Source: Paenibacillus kobensis NBRC 15729 (GTDB lineage: Bacteria > Bacillota > Bacilli > Paenibacillales > Paenibacillaceae). Taken from it: 39,435 bases of DNA. The position numbers were made by a program, and so were the translations under genes. Positions 22,897-30,232 of this stretch are shown here, piece by piece (position 1 is the first letter of the stretch; each line of letters starts with the position of its first letter). The stretch covers positions 1-39,435 of the forward strand of contig NZ_BILZ01000053.1 in the NCBI RefSeq assembly GCF_004000825.1, given 5' to 3'. Under the pieces are notes generated by a model, which saw only the letters and a program-made list of their open reading frames with translations, had not been told where the DNA came from and searched no databases.

Positions 22897-23794
22897 GAGT
22901 TAAACCCTCCTCCCTTCCCGTATCCCCAGTACATGCCTTAGGTTCTGCCGGTTGAACGGCTCCATCAATCGACTGCGACAATTCCCGGTAACGGCGCGGC
23001 GTTACGCCGTAATGCTGCTTGAACAGCCGGGACAAGTAATGATTCTGCATGCCGATGCGCGCAGCAACGTCCGCCACTGCCATATCGGTCTCCGACAGCA
23101 GCGTCCTTGCCTGTTCCAGCCGGCGTTCGTTCATATAGTGGACCGGCGATGTGCCGGTTAAGCTCTTGAACATCGTTATAAAATAGTTCGGATGGAGACA
23201 GACGATCGAAGCCAGTTGCTCGATCGATATGCTCTCCGACATGTTGTCTTCGATATAACTGAGCACGTCGTCGAATTGTTCCATTACTTCTTGCTTAGCC
23301 TCGATCTTGCGTTCCAGCCCGGCGCCCTCCATGAAGCAAGCGATCAGCTCAAGGAGCGCCGCCTTTCTCCGCCAGCCTTGAAGCATTGTTTCGGTCTGTT
23401 GCAGCCGGATTAGCTTCTCGAACAGCTCGATCAGTTCTTGACGATTAACCGCATCGGTCCAGAATGGAACTTCCAGCTCCTTGAGCAGGTTGTAATCGCC
23501 CATGTTCATCTTGTAATGCGTCCAATAAAAGACGAAGCTGCCGCTCCCTTCAGTGCCGAACGACAGCTCCGCATCTCCCGGCAGCAAATACAGCTTGCCA
23601 GGCTCCATCTTCATTCTTCCTGCTTCTATTTGCAGCCATCCTTCCCCTGCCACGGGGTAGAATAGTCGATTTAACTCTCTACCGGTTGAATCGTTCGTCC
23701 AGCCTGCTTCCCTGCTCGATATACCGCTCAGCACATGCTCCGCATCCATCTGATTGAGTTTTCTATGCAATATGCTATCGTATGCCAATATCAT
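22856..23794 (-). CDS. AraC family transcriptional regulator
   Basis: 312 residues. The N-terminal cupin-like domain (about 30-120, with LNRLFYPVAGEGWLQIEAGR and LYLLPGDAELSFG) precedes a linker and two AraC helix-turn-helix motifs (about 190-285; ISIEQLASIVCLHPNYFITMFKSLTGTSP and VADVAARIGMQNHYLSRLFKQHYGVTPRRYR). The last 25 residues are extra and charged. ATG 23794 follows AGGAG by 4 nt; a longer frame to 23872 would begin upstream of a likely -10 box (TATAAT at 23850-23855, minus strand). It is the first gene of an overlapping unit with mutY and eda. Regulation of sugar use is typical for the family; the target is unknown. Confidence 0.87.
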   Translation of the reverse strand: MILAYDSILHRKLNQMDAEHVLSGISSREAGWTNDSTGRELNRLFYPVAGEGWLQIEAGRMKMEPGKLYLLPGDAELSFGTEGSGSFVFYWTHYKMNMGDYNLLKELEVPFWTDAVNRQELIELFEKLIRLQQTETMLQGWRRKAALLELIACFMEGAGLERKIEAKQEVMEQFDDVLSYIEDNMSESISIEQLASIVCLHPNYFITMFKSLTGTSPVHYMNERRLEQARTLLSETDMAVADVAARIGMQNHYLSRLFKQHYGVTPRRYRELSQSIDGAVQPAEPKACTGDTGREEGLTHERNSRFGSGRNE

Positions 23795-23954
23795 TAAGCT
23801 CCTAGTGTTGGATTCATCGTTGCTTGGCGTAATAATACAGCCTTCCCTCATTATAAAGAGACTGCGCGGCAAAGAGAAGCCGAAATCCCGTTATGGTATA
23901 ATTGAAATAATAGTTACTGCTGCAATTAGCAGGTTCGGAAGAGAGGGTTATCCG

Positions 23955-24296
23955 ATGTTTACTGCAAGGCTCCTCCCCTTAGTTGCACTAGCGGCAGTTG
24001 CCGTTCTCGCAGGCTGCGGCTCTTCAAGCGGCAATGCAGGCCAAGCTTCCAAAGCCATAGATGGCCCAGCCGATACGGTTGCGCTCTACAAAGCGAAATG
24101 TATCAGCTGCCATGCCGCAGATTTGAGCGGCAAGGTCGGTCCCGAAAGCGATCTTCGCACCGTCGGCGCCCGGATGACCAAAGAAGAGATCATTCATCAA
24201 ATCACGGAAGGCGGAGACATTATGCCGCCGTTCAAGGACCGCCTCTCGACTGCCGAGATTGAAGCGCTCGGCAACTGGCTCGCCGCACGCCAATAA
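23955..24296 (+). CDS. cccB: Lipid-anchored cytochrome c-551
   Basis: 113-residue small c-type cytochrome. Residues 1-20 are a lipoprotein signal with lipobox VLAGC (Cys21), followed by a flexible Gly/Ser linker. The heme is attached at Cys49 and Cys52 with His53 (CISCH), and Met90 in GGDIMPPF is the expected sixth ligand. Size and layout match B. subtilis CccB, which carries electrons to the caa3 oxidase on the outer face of the membrane. ATG 23955 follows AGAGAGGG by 7 nt; the long upstream frame extension is not coding. An extended -10 promoter (TGGTATAAT at 23894-23902) lies 52 bp upstream. Confidence 0.9.
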   Translation: MFTARLLPLVALAAVAVLAGCGSSSGNAGQASKAIDGPADTVALYKAKCISCHAADLSGKVGPESDLRTVGARMTKEEIIHQITEGGDIMPPFKDRLSTAEIEALGNWLAARQ

Positions 24297-24325
24297 GCCG
24301 GTCAGCAATGAATGCTGACCGGCTT
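24295..24325. terminator. Hairpin after cccB
   Basis: AAGCCGGTCAGCA-ATGAA-TGCTGACCGGCTT is a perfect 13-bp stem. It starts at the cccB stop and has no clear T-run on either strand, so it is a weak terminator or a 3'-end stabiliser. Confidence 0.6.
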
Positions 24326-24360
24326 AAGCCGATGCCGGAATTAATATAGCAGCTTCTTCC

Positions 24361-24585
24361 TCACAATCGGCCGAGGCCGCCGATCTCCGCATCCCGGATT
24401 GAATGCGAATGTGCAAGCACCGAAGCATAGGTCCACGTGGTCGGCCCCATCTCCGGATGACACGGGAACCGGTCACCGCTAAGCAGCAACAGTTCTCCTC
24501 CCCACCCGTCGGTATACAAACCGTCATACCGTACGCGCGCACCCGTTCTGTACCGTTCTCTAACCGTCTTCCACCGCTTGTTCAT
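24361..24585 (-). CDS. Small conserved-type protein of unknown function
   Basis: 74 residues beginning MNKRWKTVRERYRTGARVRY. It has a basic N-terminus and then YDGLYTDGWGG, LLLLSGDRFPCHPEMGPTTWTYAS. The order (YRxGxxVxxxGxY, then LxxGdxFPxxP, then TTW) resembles the small YjzC-like proteins of Bacillales, but one of their Cys positions is missing and I cannot confirm the match. ATG 24585 follows AAGGGGTGG by 5 nt. It lies 70 bp downstream of acpS in the same direction and may share its transcript. Function unknown. Confidence 0.6.
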   Translation of the reverse strand: MNKRWKTVRERYRTGARVRYDGLYTDGWGGELLLLSGDRFPCHPEMGPTTWTYASVLAHSHSIRDAEIGGLGRL

Positions 24586-24655
24586 CCCTTCCACCCCTTG
24601 CCGCATGGAATAATGTCACATTATTCCTACTATGGGCAAATGGTGCGAAGCTTAA

Positions 24656-25075
24656 TCATCCAAGCTGCTCAATGACGACGAAAGCGGAAGCTAATCCGCG
24701 TTCATGTGTAATCGTAACGTGTATGCGCCTGGAGCTAGTGCTGCCAGCCGCTTCCGTCTTTCCAATCCAGCCCAGCTTGCGCTGTGTCGACACCGACAGC
24801 AGCAGCTCAGGCTTACCGTTCGGATCTCGCGTTACAATGACGTCATGCAAGCCTGCCGTAGCGCCGATTCCGCATCCGAGAGCCTTTACGGCCGCTTCCT
24901 TCGCTGCGAATCTGCCCGCTACGAACTCCGCAAGCCGTCTGCCTGCCAGCTGGGCTGCCGTCTCTAGCTCAGGTCCCGCTAAGACGCGTCGCATGAACCG
25001 TTCTCCGGATTCCTTCTCCAGTATGCCTGCCACCCGGTCAATGTCGGCAATATCGTGTCCGATTCCGATAATCAA
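24656..25075 (-). CDS. acpS: Holo-[acyl-carrier-protein] synthase
   Basis: 139-residue enzyme that activates the fatty-acid acyl carrier protein with phosphopantetheine from CoA. The signature IGIGHDIADIDRV (Mg-binding Asp8) and AGRFAAKEAAVKALG (Glu60, Lys64) are intact, as is the C-terminal VTITHERGLASAFVV. It is about 15-20 residues longer than usual because of an insertion around KTEAAGSTSSRR. It starts with TTG 25075 behind GGAGG at 7 nt. This is the primary-metabolism counterpart of the Sfp-type enzyme 4 kb to the left. Confidence 0.95.
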   Translation of the reverse strand: MIIGIGHDIADIDRVAGILEKESGERFMRRVLAGPELETAAQLAGRRLAEFVAGRFAAKEAAVKALGCGIGATAGLHDVIVTRDPNGKPELLLSVSTQRKLGWIGKTEAAGSTSSRRIHVTITHERGLASAFVVIEQLG

Positions 25076-25116
25076 CCTTTCTCCTCCGTTTCAAGCGTAT
25101 CCCTGTATCTGCAAGA

Positions 25117-25158
25117 AAGCCGGGACGGCTCGCTTCGCATGCGATCGTATCCCGGCTT
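25117..25158 (-). terminator. Terminator of the bacilliredoxin-nadE operon
   Basis: On the minus strand AAGCCGGGA and TCCCGGCTT (9 bp) enclose a 24-nt loop and are followed by TCTTGC. The U-run is modest. Confidence 0.7.
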
Positions 25159-25175
25159 ATTCTTAGCCCGATTCC

Positions 25176-25985
25176 TTAAATGCCTGGAATCAGCGAACGT
25201 TTATGTTCCGTACGCAAATATTGTTTCTCCAGCTTCTCTCTTACGGCTGGATCAATTTCCTTGCCTTCGAGATAGCTGCTGTTATCCTCATAGCTGATGC
25301 CAAGCTCGTTCTCATCCGTCTGGCCTTCCCATAGTCCGGCCGTCGGCGCTTTGTCGAGAACACTCTGCGGAACGCCGATCTTCGCAGCAATCTGGCGTAC
25401 CTGGCGTTTGTTCAAAGAACTAAGCGGTGTAATGTCGACCGCTCCATCGCCCCACTTCGTATAGAAGCCCGTGATCGCCTCGGAAGCATGGTCCGTACCG
25501 ACGACAAGCAAGTTCAGATCGAACGCGAGCGCATACTGCATGACCATGCGTGTTCTTGCTTTGACATTGCCTTTGCCGCCGCGGCTAATATGGCGGTTAA
25601 TTCCGATCGACTTCAAGCTGTGCTCTACTTCGAGCGAAATTTCGTCAACCGCTTCCCCGATATTCGTCTCCACACGGTGCGTCAGCTTGAAAGCTTCTGC
25701 CGTCGCGTAGCTGTCGGAAATGTCGACTTGCTCCGAATAGGGCTGGAACACGCCTAGCGTAATGTATTCCTTGCCGGTTTCGGCAGACAGCTCATCCGTC
25801 GCCTGCTTGCACAGGCCCGTTGCAACTGCGCTGTCGATGCCGCCGCTAATCGCGATGAGCAGTCCCGTCGTTCCGGACTTGAGAACATAACTTTTAAGAA
25901 AATCGACCCGTTTGCGAATTTCCGCATCGACGTCGATCGTCGGCTGTACGCCGAGCCGTTCTATAATTTCGCGCTGCAAACTCAT
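25176..25985 (-). CDS. nadE: NH3-dependent NAD+ synthetase
   Basis: 269-residue enzyme for the last step of NAD synthesis, amidating nicotinic acid adenine dinucleotide with ammonia and ATP. The P-loop SGGIDS is at residues 47-52. Other NadE hallmarks follow: RTRMVMQYALA, VVGTDHASEAITGFYTKWGDGAVDITPLSSLNK, and the C-terminal EHKRSLI. No glutaminase domain is present, as in B. subtilis NadE. The start at 25985 has AAAGGA 10 nt upstream. It lies 22 bp after the bacilliredoxin gene and is probably co-transcribed with it. Confidence 0.95.
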   Translation of the reverse strand: MSLQREIIERLGVQPTIDVDAEIRKRVDFLKSYVLKSGTTGLLIAISGGIDSAVATGLCKQATDELSAETGKEYITLGVFQPYSEQVDISDSYATAEAFKLTHRVETNIGEAVDEISLEVEHSLKSIGINRHISRGGKGNVKARTRMVMQYALAFDLNLLVVGTDHASEAITGFYTKWGDGAVDITPLSSLNKRQVRQIAAKIGVPQSVLDKAPTAGLWEGQTDENELGISYEDNSSYLEGKEIDPAVREKLEKQYLRTEHKRSLIPGI

Positions 25986-26007
25986 CGCATTACCGTCCTT
26001 TCTGCGA

Positions 26008-26442
26008 TTACCGGCAGAAGCGATCGAAAGCAGCCGTCAAATCAGCCGCGATCTCTTCAGCCGAACGGTTCTCGATCTGATGGCGCTCGATGAAGTGAAC
26101 GAGCTCTCCATCCTTCATTACGGCAATGGAAGGCGACGATGGCGGGTATGGTGCAAAGTACTCGCGCGCTTTCGCCGTAGCTTCCTTATCTTGGCCAGCG
26201 AACACCGTGTACAGATGCTCCGGCGTTACGTCATGTTGAAGCGCTGCAGCAACGCCAGGACGGCATTGGCCTGCGGCGCAGCCGCATACGGAGTTAACGA
26301 CGACAAGCGCCGTGCCTTTCGCATTAGGGATATTCTCCTCAACTTGTTCTGGCGTGCGCAGTTCTTGAATGCCAAGACGCGTCAGATCGTCGCGCATCGG
26401 TTGAACCATATCCAGCATATATCGTTCGAAGGACATTGACAT
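26008..26442 (-). CDS. Bacilliredoxin (BrxA/BrxB, YphP/YqiW family)
   Basis: 144-residue thioredoxin-fold protein that removes bacillithiol from mixed disulfides on proteins. The CGC active site is Cys53-Gly54-Cys55 in VVVNSVCGCAAG, followed by the family's FAGQDKEATAKAREYF and PPSSPSIAVMKDGELVHFIERH. The sequence is about equally close to YphP and YqiW, so I do not choose between the A and B names. ATG 26442 was chosen because AAAGGTGA lies 9 nt upstream; GTG 26451 has no spacing. Upstream partner of nadE. Confidence 0.9.
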   Translation of the reverse strand: MSMSFERYMLDMVQPMRDDLTRLGIQELRTPEQVEENIPNAKGTALVVVNSVCGCAAGQCRPGVAAALQHDVTPEHLYTVFAGQDKEATAKAREYFAPYPPSSPSIAVMKDGELVHFIERHQIENRSAEEIAADLTAAFDRFCR

Positions 26443-26519
26443 GTACCTCACTCACCTTTCAAAATTATTGTTACTTATTATTGATATTATAAACCTCGCG
26501 GAAAATGAAAGTAAAGAAA

Positions 26520-26546
26520 AAGCAGCCGGCGTATTCCCGGCTGCTT
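26520..26546 (-). terminator. Terminator of the kinase-DUF3905 operon
   Basis: AAGCAGCCGG and CCGGCTGCTT form a perfect 10-bp stem followed on the minus strand by TTTTTCTTT. Confidence 0.88.
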
Positions 26547-26602
26547 GCCATCTAGAGCAATCGAATCGAACCGTCCGGCAGCAAGCCTGTCGCTTGATCC
26601 TC

Positions 26603-27001
26603 TTAAGGTTTGCCGGATGACGGCGGATCGGACGCATAACCTGCATCCTTATCGGGATGCAGCAATATACCAGCCTGCACAGCAGCGCCTTCTTCGAAGA
26701 CCGCCCGGTTATCCGCCGTTAGAAACCCGATGTCCTTATAAGGATGAACCCAATCGTCCCCTGCCATTACGGAAGGATCCGTATCCTTCGACCACTGTTC
26801 GAGCGGCGACTCCGGTGAGGCATACAGATGATCCCCAATAACAACGCCATACCGATTGACGAATGGCGCCCTCGGTCCTCTTCCCTTCCGGTATGCGGGC
26901 AAAAAATTAATCTCATAGGGATCAAGTTCCGGATTGTCCGCATGTCCGTACGCCTCAGCATCGCGTTCGTCCAGCCAGTCTTCATACCGTTCTCTGCTCA
27001 T
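26603..27001 (-). CDS. DUF3905 family protein
   Basis: 132-residue soluble protein with the conserved core of the Bacillales DUF3905 family: ELDPYEINFLPAYRKGRGP, FVNRYGVVIGDHLYASPESPLEQWSKDTDPSVMAGDDWVHPYKDIGFLT. No catalytic motif is evident and the function is unknown. The family occurs mainly in spore formers, which fits the sporulation-type kinase two genes upstream. ATG 27001 follows AAGGCGG by 8 nt; ATG 27040 is in frame but overlaps the previous gene and lacks a ribosome site. Confidence 0.8.
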   Translation of the reverse strand: MSRERYEDWLDERDAEAYGHADNPELDPYEINFLPAYRKGRGPRAPFVNRYGVVIGDHLYASPESPLEQWSKDTDPSVMAGDDWVHPYKDIGFLTADNRAVFEEGAAVQAGILLHPDKDAGYASDPPSSGKP

Positions 27002-27014
27002 CGCGATATCCGCC

Positions 27015-27137
27015 TTATGTAGACGGACGGTTAGGACCATCCAGCTTCTTATCGTAACCTTGTGTCTCCGGCGCTTTCCCGGAACCGGAACGCTGCTTCG
27101 CTGCAGCTGTGTCTTGCGAGTTGTTCTTCTTGCTCAT
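27015..27137 (-). CDS. 40-residue basic protein ending in LDGPNRPST
   Basis: A tiny hydrophilic protein, rich in Lys, Ser, Gln and Gly in its first 25 residues and ending QGYDKKLDGPNRPST. The short conserved tail recalls small spore-associated proteins of Bacillales, but I cannot name a family. ATG 27137 has a strong ribosome site (AAGGGGG, 10 nt). It sits between the histidine kinase and DUF3905 genes in one operon, with gaps of 49 and 13 bp. The ribosome site, AAGGGGGTC, is complementary to the C-run of the two small-RNA candidates. Confidence 0.72.
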   Translation of the reverse strand: MSKKNNSQDTAAAKQRSGSGKAPETQGYDKKLDGPNRPST

Positions 27138-27186
27138 CGTCGTTTGACCCCCTTCCAAGCGATAGTATGCTCGGCCGGGTAAATCC

Positions 27187-28908
27187 TTATCCGATTCGCT
27201 TATACTCCTCTGCCGCAACTGCGGCTTCGGCTTCGCCTTCCTCGAGACGGAATGTGACGACGAACGTCGTGCCGTTTCCTTCTTCCGATTCAACGTCGAT
27301 CCTGCCGTTGTGCCGTTCGACGATGCTCAGACATACGGGCAAGCCAAGCCCCGTTCCTCTTGATTTGGTCGTGAAGAACGGTTCGAACAACTTAGCCATT
27401 TGTTCCTTCGAAATCCCAATTCCGGTATCCTGCACCCGCAGTACCACTGCTCCTGGCAGCAAATCGGTCGAGAGCAGCAATACGCCTGTGCCTTCCTTCA
27501 TCGCTTCCAGGCCGTTGCGCGCAAGATTCAGAATAAGCTGCTTCATCTCTTTATCGTTCAGCAGCAGCGCCGGCAATCCCGGCTTCGGATGCCACTCGAC
27601 TTGGATGCCACGCAAATTCGCATCTGCTTGAATGAGCGGCAGCATCTCCGACATTAGATCGTTCAGCGAAGAATGCGCCTTGTCGATCAGCCGGTTCTGC
27701 GCCAGCGACAGGAAGTCGTTAATGATCGCATTCGCCCGGTCGAGCTCTTCCATAATAATGCGGAAATATTCGATCTGGCCTTCATTCGCCCGTTCTCTCA
27801 TCAGCTGGACGAATCCTCGGATAACCGCCATCGGATTACGGATCTCATGTGTTATGCTGGCTGCCATCTGACCGACCAGACTCAACCTGTCCATTCGGCC
27901 AAGCTCATCGCGCAAGTGGCGAAGCTCCGTAATGTCATGCATGATAAGAGCCGCTCCGGTTATCGAAGTCGGTCCCGTCATTTCGTTATCCCGCATTGTA
28001 AAGGCGGTCTTCACGAGCACCCGCCCTTCCGTCTCCACGAGCTCTACCGAAGTACGGCTGCCTCTGAGCGCCTTCTGCAGCATACTGATGCTTTGACCAT
28101 CCCGTACCGGATCGATCAGCTCCAAGTAAGTGCAGCCCCGCATTTCGTGCACGGCCCCTTTATCGGTTGAAGGAGTAAAATGCATATGCGCCACTTCATT
28201 CAGGTGCGTTACTCTTCCTTCCGAATCGAGAAGGACAACGCCGAGCGGCGTCTCATCAATGAACTGCTGAAGCTTCTGCACCTCGGCCCGATATTTCTCC
28301 GACATCCGCCTGAGCTGGCGGTGAAGCATTTGCTTCTCGCGCATATTTTCGATAATCAGAATGGAAGACCATAATACAAGATAGGACAGCACAATTAAGC
28401 CGATAAGGATCCATACGTGTTCCCACATGAGCTTCGGCTTCGAAAGGATAATATCGATCAACATCGTTGTGCCATAGAACAGCTGCAGCACCGTTATGAG
28501 CACCGCGCCAATCTTCTGCTTGTCCTTCCGTCTAGCGAGTTGGAAAGGTTGAATGGACAGCAGCACCATCGGACAGAAAATAATGAGGAACATTCCGAAA
28601 GCCAACCACTCGCCATCCGTATTAAAGAACGGAATTCTTAAGCTCGTGTATAAGAGAGTCAGCGCCCCCATGCTCCAATATCCGCCGTACAAGGAACCGA
28701 TGATGTATGGAATAAGCCGGATATCGAATTGATAGCCCGATTCCATATGCATCGACATCAACATACACAGCACCATGGATATGCCGCAGACGATCCCGGT
28801 AAACCAAGCGCCCCGCTTGGCGTCATAATTCGGCCTGTCATGCCACAACTGATAAACAAGCGGCGGCAGCATAGATATGAATACTTGCAAAATCATCGTT
28901 TGCCACAT
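27187..28908 (-). CDS. Sporulation-type sensor histidine kinase (5TM-PAS-HisKA-HATPase)
   Basis: 573-residue membrane kinase. Residues about 1-190 form five or six membrane segments of the 5TMR-LytS-like type, as in KinB. A PAS domain follows (about 210-330), then HisKA with the phospho-acceptor His354 in ITHEIRNPMAVIRGF, and the ATPase domain with N-box LNLARNGLEAM, DTGIGIS, EPFFTTKSRGTGLGL. No response regulator is adjacent, as expected for the orphan kinases feeding the Spo0F-Spo0A phosphorelay. The start at 28908 has GGAGGAGG 10 nt upstream. A XylR-like palindrome lies about 125-145 bp upstream. First gene of an operon with two small genes. Confidence 0.88.
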   Translation of the reverse strand: MWQTMILQVFISMLPPLVYQLWHDRPNYDAKRGAWFTGIVCGISMVLCMLMSMHMESGYQFDIRLIPYIIGSLYGGYWSMGALTLLYTSLRIPFFNTDGEWLAFGMFLIIFCPMVLLSIQPFQLARRKDKQKIGAVLITVLQLFYGTTMLIDIILSKPKLMWEHVWILIGLIVLSYLVLWSSILIIENMREKQMLHRQLRRMSEKYRAEVQKLQQFIDETPLGVVLLDSEGRVTHLNEVAHMHFTPSTDKGAVHEMRGCTYLELIDPVRDGQSISMLQKALRGSRTSVELVETEGRVLVKTAFTMRDNEMTGPTSITGAALIMHDITELRHLRDELGRMDRLSLVGQMAASITHEIRNPMAVIRGFVQLMRERANEGQIEYFRIIMEELDRANAIINDFLSLAQNRLIDKAHSSLNDLMSEMLPLIQADANLRGIQVEWHPKPGLPALLLNDKEMKQLILNLARNGLEAMKEGTGVLLLSTDLLPGAVVLRVQDTGIGISKEQMAKLFEPFFTTKSRGTGLGLPVCLSIVERHNGRIDVESEEGNGTTFVVTFRLEEGEAEAAVAAEEYKRIG

Positions 28909-29031
28909 CCGCTACTTGCCTCCTCCGACACACGACTATTAATCAATACAATTAAATAAAATTTTCCATCAGTTATCACAGATTAAATCATACTTCAAGC
29001 AATTTGACTACAACGTTTTTTACAATTCCTA

Positions 29032-29052
29032 TTTGTTTACTGGTTAAACAAA
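29032..29052. promoter_or_regulatory. XylR-like palindrome upstream of the histidine kinase gene
   Basis: TTTGTTTA-N5-TAAACAAA has perfect 8-bp arms. The xylR promoter site at 38136-38156 has the same arms and spacing with one mismatch, and the xylA operator is related. It sits between the hydrolase 3' end and the kinase gene, about 125 bp from the latter. Function uncertain. Confidence 0.45.
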
Positions 29053-29179
29053 AAAGCAGCCGTCCAAATAGACAACTGCCAACGTTATTTTAGCCTCTAA
29101 TGGAATAATCAGGAACTAGAAGTCGTTTCAACTTTTAAATAGGGTGTCTTCATTATTCCATATCATTGTTAAGGCAATG

Positions 29180-30067
29180 TTAATTCGATTGACCGTTTAT
29201 GTAAAATGTTTCAGTCTTTTCAGCTAGCCATCTGGCTATGATCTGCATCGTCTCTAATCCTTCCGGATCGTGATGCAGCTCATGATAGCCGCCTCCCACC
29301 GGAATGAACGTGCATTGCGGCGAGCCCGCATTAGCTGCTAACTCGCGGCTCGCTTCGAATGAAGTAATACGGTCCGCCGTGCCATGCAGAATGAGAAGCG
29401 GAGCTTTCCATTCTTCCGCATGCGCGATCGCCCATTCTCCTCCGTCAACAACAGACGTAAACATCGAAGCCGTTATCTGTCCATGCGAACGCTCGTCGGT
29501 AGTCGGTGCCGGTTCCGGGTGGCCCGGCCGGTACAAAGCACCCGAGCTTAAGCCGGTTGATTGCGTGAATGTCGGCCATAGCTTGCCGACGACTCTGCCA
29601 AGCCGCACTTTCCACGCAGGCGGCTGGAACGACAGCCTAAGCCATGGACTGGACAGCACAACGCCCGCCAGCTTCGGTTGATGCCGAAGCGCGTAATTAA
29701 TCGCTATATTGCCGCCCATGCTATGGCCGTATACGAATAAAGGCAGCGACGGATAACGGCTGGCTGCTTCGGCAGCGACCGCTTCGAGGTCGCGCGTCAA
29801 ATCGGACAATCGAAGCGCATGTCCCCGCCGTCCTCCGGACTGCCCGTGTCCGCGCTGATCGTAATGGAATACGGCAAAGCCCGACTCGCACAGCGGGCGG
29901 ATCATGGCAGTCTGTCTCCCCTTATGTTCGCCCATGCCGTGAACGACGCATACGACACCGACGGGCTCTCCATTGGCGGGCCATTCGGCTGCCTGAATCG
30001 ACAGCCGGTCAACCGGGCTGGCAAGCGTAAATGGGATGGGATGTCCGAGGTGATGAGACCGGTTCAT
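29180..30067 (-). CDS. Alpha/beta hydrolase, lysophospholipase/monoacylglycerol lipase type
   Basis: 295 residues of the Hydrolase_4 (serine aminopeptidase S33-like) family. Oxyanion-hole region VVHGMGEHKGR, nucleophile Ser116 in YGHSMGGNIAINYAL, catalytic Asp in ILHGTADRITS and His in GGYHELHHD are all present. The FHYDQRGHGQSGGRRGH stretch is typical of the PldB/YtpA group. There is no signal peptide, so it is cytosolic; it probably cleaves monoglycerides or lysophospholipids. B. subtilis YtpA makes the lysophospholipid antibiotic bacilysocin, so a similar role is conceivable but not shown. The start at 30067 has AAGGA 9 nt upstream. Single-gene unit. Confidence 0.87.
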   Translation of the reverse strand: MNRSHHLGHPIPFTLASPVDRLSIQAAEWPANGEPVGVVCVVHGMGEHKGRQTAMIRPLCESGFAVFHYDQRGHGQSGGRRGHALRLSDLTRDLEAVAAEAASRYPSLPLFVYGHSMGGNIAINYALRHQPKLAGVVLSSPWLRLSFQPPAWKVRLGRVVGKLWPTFTQSTGLSSGALYRPGHPEPAPTTDERSHGQITASMFTSVVDGGEWAIAHAEEWKAPLLILHGTADRITSFEASRELAANAGSPQCTFIPVGGGYHELHHDPEGLETMQIIARWLAEKTETFYINGQSN

Positions 30068-30232
30068 CGCTGCACGTCCTTCGTCTTGTTTTACATACGT
30101 TTATCACTTTTGTATGAGAATTGCAAGCGGTTTATTCGCCACGATTCAAAGGACGGACGAGTTCTTTGCTAATAGTGCTCAATCCGTTTACAATGAAGGG
30201 CATAGCAGCGATGACACGGAGGCGGAAGAACA

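Noticed and set aside
24324-24542. 72-codon minus-strand frame after cccB
   Set aside because: It overlaps the better-supported 74-residue gene (24361-24585) in another frame, lacks a ribosome site and runs into the cccB hairpin.
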